Part shown: positions 14,608 to 20,492 of the stretch, one piece after another
Layout: every line of letters begins with the position of its first letter
Numbering within the stretch: the stretch's first letter is position 1
Source: Oscillospiraceae bacterium
GTDB lineage: Bacteria; Bacillota; Clostridia; Oscillospirales; Ruminococcaceae
NCBI GenBank assembly: GCA_022792755.1
Contig: JAAWBP010000141.1
Span: 1-20,492 of the forward strand
DNA: 20,492 bases
Direction of reading: 5' to 3'
Notes under the pieces: model-generated
What the model was told of the DNA's origin: nothing
The model's database searches: none
What the model saw: only the letters and a program-made list of their open reading frames with translations
Translations under genes and position numbers: made by a program

Positions 14608-14785
14608 AAGATAATACTGAAATAAAAATATTTTGCAGCGTCTGTCCTGTCTCACCCTATCATCATATCGCAGAGACGGAACAATTATGCCGGTTGATTG
14701 ATGAAATGCTGCAAAAGTGCAAAGAAAGGAACGGTACCAGGGGCAGAAGCTGCTGATACATGCCCTGTGCCGTATGGCAGTTTCC

Positions 14786-15766
14786 ATGAAAAAAACAGCG
14801 CTGATTTTGATTTCATCCCTGCTCTGCTCCGCCCTCATCCTGGGGGGATGTCAGATGGGAGGAGAGCCGCAGGCGGGCCAGAGCGAATCTGACATCTCGT
14901 CGGGAAGCGGGCTCCCGGCCTACACATATACATATAACCCTTACGCCCTCCCGTCGCTGGCGGAGGAACGGCTCGGGCGTTCCCTTTCCGTTTACAAAGC
15001 CGCGGTCGATGCAGTGGAGGAACGGGCGGAAACGGTTTCGGTGGGGAGCGAGGAAGAGTTCGAACTGGTAAAAGGGCTGCTGGAGGACTATTACCCTCCG
15101 TTTGCTTTAGTTACGGATGCCCAATACAGCGCGGCCGATTCCTCTGCGAAATTCACCTACCGTTACAACGACCGGGTGCATGAGCAAAAGATGGCCACCT
15201 ATCCGCAGCTTCTAGAGGGAATCCTTAAGCTTGCCCTGAAGGAGGGGGACAGCGACACCACGAAAGCGATGGCGCTCTATCTTTATGCGACCTCCAGCAT
15301 GTTTGAAAGCGGCAGGAGCGGGCTGACCGCATGGGACGCGCTCAACGGCGAGTCCGACCACAACGGATATGCGGAGGCGCTCGGAGCGCTTCTCCTTCAG
15401 GCGGGGGTTGACTGCCTCGAAGCTGAAATCGAGATGGGGGACGGGACGCCGCACCTCATGGTTTTAGTCAAGCTCAACGGGCAGTATTATTACTTAGACC
15501 CATATGGTGAAAAGGAGCTCAGCGACGGAACGGGCCTGGCGGCGTTCGGGATGACCCAGAAGGACTGTGTTGAATACGGTTATCTCGATGCCTTTGCCGT
15601 AAAACTGGGGAACGGCTCCGGCGAGGTGCCACCCGCGGCGGAGGATTCCCGCTTTTCAGAGCTGCGGCGCTGTGTCAGATGGGAATTTGACGAGAAACGT
15701 GAGAATATATTGGCGACGGTCGACGGCGTCCAGCTTGACTGGGGGCCGCTGGAAAAGACGGGCTGA
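14786..15766 (+). CDS. Transglutaminase-fold lipoprotein, probably catalytically inactive
   Basis: A 326-residue protein with a lipoprotein signal (MKKTALILISSLLCSALILGGC, lipobox LGGC, Cys22) and a Ser/Gly linker. Residues about 155-240 resemble the transglutaminase/protease-like domain of clostridial exported proteins: GESDHNGYAEALGALLLQAGV, then TPHLMVLVKLNGQYYYLDP. In the usual motif a catalytic Cys precedes GYA; here His192-Asn193 occupy that place, while the His (223) and Asp (238) remain. That suggests a binding or structural role at the cell surface rather than catalysis. The start is uncertain: ATG 14786 puts the signal peptide first, but no clear ribosome binding site precedes it; ATG 14774 and GTG 14717 are alternatives. 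Confidence 0.7.
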   Translation: MKKTALILISSLLCSALILGGCQMGGEPQAGQSESDISSGSGLPAYTYTYNPYALPSLAEERLGRSLSVYKAAVDAVEERAETVSVGSEEEFELVKGLLEDYYPPFALVTDAQYSAADSSAKFTYRYNDRVHEQKMATYPQLLEGILKLALKEGDSDTTKAMALYLYATSSMFESGRSGLTAWDALNGESDHNGYAEALGALLLQAGVDCLEAEIEMGDGTPHLMVLVKLNGQYYYLDPYGEKELSDGTGLAAFGMTQKDCVEYGYLDAFAVKLGNGSGEVPPAAEDSRFSELRRCVRWEFDEKRENILATVDGVQLDWGPLEKTG

Positions 15767-15821
15767 CTGGAAAGAGCCGGGAGGCAAAAAGGCGGATTTA
15801 GGACAAGCTTTACAAAGAAAC

Positions 15822-15862
15822 AGAAGGGCAAGGCAGACCGGAACGGTCTGCCTTGCCCTTCT
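15822..15862. terminator. 19-bp hairpin between convergent genes
   Basis: Bases 15822-15840 pair perfectly with 15844-15862 around GAA. It follows the lipoprotein stop by 55 bp and lies past the 3' end of the minus-strand gene at 15947. The flanks are only moderately T-rich (better on the minus strand), so it is probably a bidirectional terminator. Confidence 0.75.
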
Positions 15863-15946
15863 CTCATTACCCAATCGATTGTGAATGGTTCTAAGCAAAG
15901 GGTGAAACGCGGATAAAAAGGAGGAGCGGCCGGAATAAACAGGTGG

Positions 15947-16171
15947 TTACTCTTTCTTTCCAAAAATCCCCCAGACTGCAAGGCCAAGCCCTAAAGCAGC
16001 GATGCCGATAAAAGTATAAAACACCGGCATGAGCCCATACTGCGACATCGTCCAGAACGCGGAAAACTGCCCGTTTACCGATAAGCCGCTGGACATTGTC
16101 CCCGCTAAAAGCACTGCGGTGGAAAGCAGTCCGGTCAAAAACATAACGGAACCCAAAATTGTTTTTTTCAT
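15947..16171 (-). CDS. Small two-TM membrane protein, unknown function
   Basis: A 74-residue protein with two predicted membrane helices, at about residues 6-24 (GSVMFLTGLLSTAVLLAG) and 46-69 (GLMPVFYTFIGIAALGLGLAVWGIFG), ending in GKKE. The loop between them is polar with aromatic residues (FSAFWTMSQYG). The ATG has GAAGG about 9 nt upstream. The DUF4317 gene lies upstream on the same strand but ends in its own terminator, so this gene is probably separate. A minus-strand TTGACG lies near 16220-16215 without a good -10 box. No family recognised. Confidence 0.7.
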   Translation of the reverse strand: MKKTILGSVMFLTGLLSTAVLLAGTMSSGLSVNGQFSAFWTMSQYGLMPVFYTFIGIAALGLGLAVWGIFGKKE

Positions 16172-16242
16172 CTGAAAACCTTCTTTTTTAAAAATTTACA
16201 CCTGAATTGCCGTCAAGCCGTCTTTTCTGAAACTTGCACGAT

Positions 16243-16267
16243 AAAAGAGCCCCTTAGAGGCTCTTTT
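16243..16267 (-). terminator. Terminator of the DUF4317 gene
   Basis: AAAAGAGCC (16243-16251) pairs with GGCTCTTTT (16259-16267). On the minus strand the stem is followed by TTTTATCG. The stop codon (16254-16256) lies in the loop. Confidence 0.75.
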
Positions 16268-17408
16268 CATTTTTTTCCTGATTCGAAATGCGGATTTCCA
16301 CCCCGTTTACCTCAACGCCGTCCTCCGCGCGGATCAAAATATACCTGGCGCCGTTGATGATACGCGTCTCGATCAAGTCGCTCCGCTCGGGATTGACCTG
16401 GATCGTCACATCGGGGGTGCGGAGCGCCAGCTTTCGGTCGATGAGATTCCGCGGGCTGAGTTCGGCATCCACGCCGAATCGGGCATCGTAGGTTTCACTG
16501 TACCGCTCCACCTGCTCCTCCGGCACCGCGCAGGATTTGAGCACCCCTTTCACCGTATGCTTGGAAATGAGCAGCGGCTCCTCTTCCTTGTTCGCCTTGT
16601 GCTCCTCGATCAGCCCATTGATCTCATCATAGACCGCCTGGACGACCTCATAGCTGCATTCCCCGGCGAGGGCGTCCTCCAAAATCTCTTGAAACGCCTC
16701 CTTCTGCTCTGCCGCCGGCATTGGGATTTCGGTGCAGAACACGGCGCTGACAAACGCCTCATGGCTTTCAGAAGGATTACGGGTGTAATACAGCGCATTG
16801 TAGAGGTTGGTGCTGCGGTCGTCAAAAGCGGGAAACAAAAAGCCCAGCTCCGGAGGCGCTACAATCCAGTCGAGCTTTAAATTATGGAGCATCTGGTCGG
16901 CGTGGTAATAGCTCAGCGCAGGCTTGGTCATCTTGACCGGGCAGATGCTGCAAAGGATGTAAGAAAACACTTCGGAAGAGGCATCGTCCTGCCGCTCCCC
17001 ATCCTGGGAGCGGTAAGGGACGTCGTACTGGTCATAAGTGAGAAGGATCATATAATTCCCGTCCATCGAGACTGCATGGATCACCCGCTGGAAAAACGCC
17101 TGCAGCACCGCTTCGTCTTTGAGCTGGGAATCTTTAAGCGCCATCAGCAGCCTGTGCTCCTCGCTGTCGACCACCTGGGCCGTGGAAAAAGCGATGTCGA
17201 TCAGGTTTTTCCCCAGAGTCCCGGACAGCGTCCGCCTGAGATTCGCTAAAATCTGCTCCGTCTCTTCTTGGGGCGTCATGAGAAGCGACTGGTCAAACTG
17301 GGCAATGATTTCTCCTTTTTCATTGACGTAGCATCCGCACAGATGGGTGAGGTTTCCCTTGTCCGGCCGGAACCGGCGGCGAATCTCCGCAATCTCTTTT
17401 TCGTTCAT
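16254..17408 (-). CDS. DUF4317 domain-containing protein
   Basis: A 384-residue, soluble-looking protein beginning MNEKEIAEIRRRFRPDKGNLTHLCGCYVNEKGEIIAQFDQSL. This opening and the later KMTKPALSYYHAD and PPELGFLFPAFDDRSTNLYNALYYTRN segments are characteristic of DUF4317 proteins of Clostridia, whose function is unknown to me. There is no signal peptide or membrane segment. The ATG at 17408 has GAGGAAGT directly upstream and is preferred to a start at 17471, which adds residues outside the conserved opening. The gene is monocistronic with a terminator at its end. No clear sigma-A promoter was found upstream. Confidence 0.85.
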   Translation of the reverse strand: MNEKEIAEIRRRFRPDKGNLTHLCGCYVNEKGEIIAQFDQSLLMTPQEETEQILANLRRTLSGTLGKNLIDIAFSTAQVVDSEEHRLLMALKDSQLKDEAVLQAFFQRVIHAVSMDGNYMILLTYDQYDVPYRSQDGERQDDASSEVFSYILCSICPVKMTKPALSYYHADQMLHNLKLDWIVAPPELGFLFPAFDDRSTNLYNALYYTRNPSESHEAFVSAVFCTEIPMPAAEQKEAFQEILEDALAGECSYEVVQAVYDEINGLIEEHKANKEEEPLLISKHTVKGVLKSCAVPEEQVERYSETYDARFGVDAELSPRNLIDRKLALRTPDVTIQVNPERSDLIETRIINGARYILIRAEDGVEVNGVEIRISNQEKNEKSL

Positions 17409-17471
17409 ACTTCCTCTTTCCCCGGGAGGCAGGATTCTCCCGCATCGTAAAATATTATCCTCGGTTGACAA

Positions 17472-17762
17472 GGGCAGTCACGGCAAAAACGACATTACAT
17501 CCCCCTTTTTCCAGCAGCTTTCGCCCGCTAAAATATTTTGGGGATTCAACCTGCTTTGCCAGAGCAGACCTGCCGCCTCCCGTGAAACCAATAAGCTCCT
17601 TCCTCGAAAGAAAGCCTCTTTAGGGTATCATTTTACAGCCCGCTTGTCAAACGAAGTTACAGCGTACGTCACTGTAGCTACCGATTTTCTTGCCCGTAAA
17701 TCTATCTGCCTACATTTTTGTGAAACAGGCTCGACGGCATGGAATTGCCCGCCAGAAAGCGG
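17472..17762. other. Intergenic stretch without recognised content
   Basis: About 290 bp between the divergent DUF4317 and MBOAT units. Reading frames here lack ribosome binding sites, and base composition looks non-coding. Short matches to riboswitch boxes were examined and rejected. It may hold the DUF4317 promoter and upstream control sites for the MBOAT gene. Confidence 0.4.
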
Positions 17763-17791
17763 TTGAAAATGAGGTTTTTTTGTGGTATCAT
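17763..17791 (+). promoter_or_regulatory. Sigma-A promoter of the MBOAT operon
   Basis: TTGAAA (17763-17768), 17-bp spacer, TATCAT (17786-17791). It leaves a leader of about 120 nt before the MBOAT start. Confidence 0.65.
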
Positions 17792-17918
17792 ATATCACGT
17801 TAAAAATATCGATTACAGCGAAACTCGTCCTTTATGGAAAGAGAGCTTATCGGTCGCACAGGGCTTCAGCGGCGGTTTTTAAGCCTTCTTTTGAGACAAA
17901 CTTCAGCAGGAGGAATTT

Positions 17919-19427
17919 ATGCTTTTTAACTCCTATATCTTTGTACTATTCTTTTTTCCAGTCTGCATCATAGGGTATTTTACCTTAAACCATTTCCGGA
18001 AATATCTGTTGGGACAGGCCTTCCTGGTCGGGATGTCGCTCTGGTTTTACGGGTATTTCAATCTCTCCTATCTTTGGATCATGCTTTTCAGCATCCTCTT
18101 GAATTTTTCCGCTTACCGCCTGTTAAATCGAACCGTCTCCCCTCTTTCCAGAAAGCTGATCCTGTTCCTCGCCATCGCGCTGAATCTCGGGATCCTGTTC
18201 TATTTTAAATACTTTGACTTCTTCTTAGAAAACATCAACGCTATCTTTCGGGCCGGCTTCTCTTTACAGCATATCCTGCTCCCCCTGGGCATCAGTTTTT
18301 TTACTTTCCAGCAGCTCTCCTTCGTCATCGACGCCTACCGGGGAGAGGTCTCAGATTACAGTTTCCTCTATTATGTCTCCTTTGTCACCTATTTTCCTCA
18401 GTTGATCGCGGGGCCGATCGTCACCCACGACGAGCTGATTCCTCAGTTTCTCGACCTAAAGAAAAAGCAGTTTAACTGGGATCACTTTGCGGAGGGGATA
18501 TACCTCTTCGTTATGGGGCTTTCCAAAAAAGTCCTGCTGGCGGACGTCTTCGGAAACGCCGCCAACTGGGGTTTTTCCAACATCAGCGCCCTCGACAGCA
18601 CCAACGCTCTCCTCACCGTTTTAGCCTATACCATCCAGATCTATTTCGACTTCAGCGGATACTGTGACATGGCGGTGGGCATCGGCCGGATGATGAACCT
18701 GGAGCTGCCGGTCAACTTCAATTCCCCTTATAAGTCCTTAACGATTCTGGAATTTTGGGAACGCTGGCACATCACCCTGACCCGTTTTTTCACAAAATAT
18801 ATCTACATCCCGCTGGGTGGAAGCCGGAAAGGAGCCTGGAGGACTTACCGCAACGTGATGATTGTCTTTCTCATCAGCGGCCTTTGGCACGGCGCCAGCT
18901 ACACCTTCATCCTTTGGGGTGCGCTCCACGGCCTTTTCTCTGTCCTCACACGGTGGAAACGGGGCTTTTTTGAAAAGCTGCATCCCGCTTTGAACTGGAT
19001 CATCACCTTCTCTTTTATCAATGTGACCTGGATCTTTTTCCGGGCGGATTCCATCCACGACGCACTGCGCATCCTCAAGCGGATCTGCAATCTGGATTTT
19101 CAAAGGATCAGCACCGCTATCTCTTCCTGCTTCGATCCTTTTTTCTTAAGGGAGCTTTGTTCCCATATTCCCGGACTGGGATTCCTGAATGAACAGCCCG
19201 GCTGCAACTGGTTTTTGGCCGCCTACTTCCTTCTGGCGTTCCTGCTGATCCTCGGCCCGCGGAATCTCCATCAACGGATGAAAGTCAATATATCTAATGT
19301 ATCTACTATCACCCTCCCCCCGAGAGGTGTTTGCACAATTTCTCAACTTTTGTTGACAGCGGTCTTTTTGGTGTTGTGCATCTTCTCTTTTTCCAGTGTC
19401 AGCACCTTCCTCTACTTCAATTTTTAG
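17919..19427 (+). CDS. MBOAT family O-acyltransferase (AlgI/DltB-like)
   Basis: A 502-residue polytopic membrane protein with about ten hydrophobic segments. MBOAT signatures: LPLGISFFTFQQLSFVIDAYRGE, YFPQLIAGPIV, FDFSGYCDMAVGIGRMM, FWERWHITLTRFFTKYIYIPLGGSRKG (about residue 277 on) and SGLWHGASYTFILWGALHG with the invariant catalytic-site His (about residue 324). AlgI-type MBOATs move acetyl groups across the membrane for O-acetylation of exported polysaccharides or cell-wall polymers. The ATG at 17919 follows CAGGAGGA. The next gene starts 13 bp after the stop and is of the SGNH-like type that normally accepts the acetyl group, so the two form an acetylation pair. The polymer is not identifiable here. 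Confidence 0.92.
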   Translation: MLFNSYIFVLFFFPVCIIGYFTLNHFRKYLLGQAFLVGMSLWFYGYFNLSYLWIMLFSILLNFSAYRLLNRTVSPLSRKLILFLAIALNLGILFYFKYFDFFLENINAIFRAGFSLQHILLPLGISFFTFQQLSFVIDAYRGEVSDYSFLYYVSFVTYFPQLIAGPIVTHDELIPQFLDLKKKQFNWDHFAEGIYLFVMGLSKKVLLADVFGNAANWGFSNISALDSTNALLTVLAYTIQIYFDFSGYCDMAVGIGRMMNLELPVNFNSPYKSLTILEFWERWHITLTRFFTKYIYIPLGGSRKGAWRTYRNVMIVFLISGLWHGASYTFILWGALHGLFSVLTRWKRGFFEKLHPALNWIITFSFINVTWIFFRADSIHDALRILKRICNLDFQRISTAISSCFDPFFLRELCSHIPGLGFLNEQPGCNWFLAAYFLLAFLLILGPRNLHQRMKVNISNVSTITLPPRGVCTISQLLLTAVFLVLCIFSFSSVSTFLYFNF

Positions 19428-19439
19428 GAGGCAGTTCCC

Positions 19440-20492
19440 ATGCTCACCGGGAAGAAATGGTCGATTTCTTTTCTCGCCGTCGTTCTGGCGCTGTTGATTC
19501 TGCTGGGCGGTGCCGTTGTTGTCATCGACCCGTTCTTTCATTATCACGCGCCCCTGCCAGGGCTAGAATATCCGATGTCTTATAAATACCAGCGTTATTT
19601 GAACGACGGTATTCTCCGGCATTTTTCCTATGATGCCGTGATTACCGGAACCTCTATGACGGAAAATTTCAGTACTTCTGAATTCGACAGCCTTTTTTCC
19701 TGCAATACTGTGAAGATTTCCCTTTCCGGAGCGAGCTATAAAGAGATCGACGAACAGCTGGCGCGGGCGGCCGCAGCAAATCCGGGGATCAAATATGTGC
19801 TGCGTTCGTTGGACGCGGAATATCTCTTTTACGATAAGAATTTCATGCGGACCGATTTTGATTATCCTGCCTATTTATACAATAATTCCCCGTTCGACGA
19901 TGTCAACTACCTTTTCAACAAGGACGTTTTATTAAACCAGTGTGGCGCGGTTTTATCGTACACCCGTTCCGGGCAAAAGACGCCTAGCTTCGATGTGTAT
20001 TCCAACTGGATGCCGCGCTATACCCTTGGCAGAGAGTCGGTTAAGGCCAATTATAAACGCCCTGAAAAAGCTGCGGCCCCGGCAGAACTGACCAATGCCG
20101 AACGCGCCGGTTTAACCGCAAGCATCGAACAGAACTTTCTCGCCTTTGCAAAAGAAAACCCGCAGATCGATTTCTACCTCTTTTTTCCGCCTTATAACAT
20201 CTGCTACTGGGACAGGGCATACCGGCGCGGAACGCTGGAACGGGAACTGCAGGCCCAGGAGCTGGCGGCCTCGCTTCTCACGGGCTATGACAACATCCAT
20301 CTATTCGGATTTTTTGACGAATTCGACTTAATCTGCGACCTGGACAGCTACATGGACATTTTTCACTATGGAGAAGCAACGAGTTCCCAGATTCTCCAGT
20401 GGATAGAAGCGGGGGAGCATCAGCTCACTAAGGAGAATTACCGGGATTATTTCGCCCGCATCGGGGAGTTTTATTTGAATTACGACTACGAT
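19440..20492 (+). CDS. SGNH/AlgJ-like membrane-anchored partner of the MBOAT protein (3' end outside window)
   Basis: Open from ATG 19440 to the end of the window (351 codons). The start follows AGGAGG, which overlaps the MBOAT stop, with 8 nt spacing. Residues about 8-29 form one membrane anchor, so the rest is extracellular. Hydrolase-like motifs: ITGTSMTENF (candidate nucleophile Ser72) near the N-terminus and DIFHYG (about 305-310, Asp-x-x-His) near the C-terminus, as in SGNH-type acyltransferase partners of MBOAT proteins. The last residues (EFYLNYDYD) look close to the natural end, so only a few residues are probably missing. Proposed role: receive acetyl groups from the MBOAT channel and transfer them to a surface polymer. 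The role is inferred from pairing and motifs. Confidence 0.78.
   Translation, partial: MLTGKKWSISFLAVVLALLILLGGAVVVIDPFFHYHAPLPGLEYPMSYKYQRYLNDGILRHFSYDAVITGTSMTENFSTSEFDSLFSCNTVKISLSGASYKEIDEQLARAAAANPGIKYVLRSLDAEYLFYDKNFMRTDFDYPAYLYNNSPFDDVNYLFNKDVLLNQCGAVLSYTRSGQKTPSFDVYSNWMPRYTLGRESVKANYKRPEKAAAPAELTNAERAGLTASIEQNFLAFAKENPQIDFYLFFPPYNICYWDRAYRRGTLERELQAQELAASLLTGYDNIHLFGFFDEFDLICDLDSYMDIFHYGEATSSQILQWIEAGEHQLTKENYRDYFARIGEFYLNYDYD

Noticed and set aside
14494..14838. 115-residue upstream extension of the hydroxyacid dehydrogenase
   Set aside because: It crosses a clear promoter and a strong ribosome binding site, and it lengthens the protein well beyond the family norm.
17558..17574. GCC...AGACCTGCC resembling a cobalamin riboswitch B12 box
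   Set aside because: Two extra bases break the box, and the conserved upstream core was not found on that strand.
17600..17690. GAAAG...AAAGCC...GTAGCTACCGA resembling parts of a c-di-GMP-I riboswitch
   Set aside because: Spacing is wrong, the paired stems do not form, and no GCAAACC-type core is present.
17782..17973. 63-codon frame beginning inside the MBOAT promoter
   Set aside because: Its start lies over the -10 box, it has no ribosome binding site, and it overlaps the MBOAT start in another frame.

Overview
The window looks like chromosomal DNA from a strictly anaerobic, fermentative member of the Clostridia, most likely near the Oscillospiraceae/Ruminococcaceae. That placement is an inference. 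It rests on two [FeFe]-hydrogenase-type proteins, a Rex redox repressor, meso-diaminopimelate dehydrogenase, a DUF4317 protein, a Clostridia-style large serine recombinase, strong AGGAGG ribosome binding sites, consensus sigma-A promoters and fairly GC-rich coding DNA. No rRNA, tRNA or CRISPR array was seen.

Layout. (1) 1-2263: the 3' part of a ROK-family regulator/kinase-like gene, apparently frameshifted, then an Eis-like GNAT acetyltransferase ending at a hairpin. (2) 2316-4948: a large serine recombinase with a small divergent gene. The recombinase runs directly into the C-terminal third of feoB, as expected for an element inserted in feoB. (3) 5064-10409: the centrepiece, a compact operon with a perfect-consensus promoter. 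It encodes a thioredoxin-like [2Fe-2S] protein, a PAS-containing putative sensory [FeFe]-hydrogenase (HydS type), a SpoIIE/PP2C-type phosphatase, a group-B-like [FeFe]-hydrogenase and Rex. Two 18-bp Rex-like operators (TTG-N12-CAA) lie in a large inverted repeat over the promoter. (4) 10444-12970: a new promoter inside or next to a hairpin, then a COG2509-like FAD oxidoreductase and ddh, closed by a terminator. (5) 12985-14607: two minus-strand genes, a small lipoprotein and a D-2-hydroxyacid dehydrogenase, each with a recognisable promoter and terminator. (6) 14786-17408: a transglutaminase-fold lipoprotein lacking the catalytic Cys, then convergent minus-strand genes for a two-TM protein and a DUF4317 protein. 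(7) 17763-20492: an MBOAT O-acyltransferase and its SGNH-like partner, which runs off the window just before its likely end.

How the genes work together (inference). HydS could sense H2 or redox state through its H-cluster and signal through its PAS domain to the translationally coupled phosphatase. Rex would tie transcription of the whole set to the NADH/NAD+ ratio. The [2Fe-2S] protein and the second hydrogenase are candidates for electron transfer and H2 chemistry. No hydrogenase maturation genes (hydE, hydF, hydG) are in the window, so they must lie elsewhere. The MBOAT/SGNH pair is of the type that O-acetylates an exported polymer; its substrate cannot be read from the sequence.
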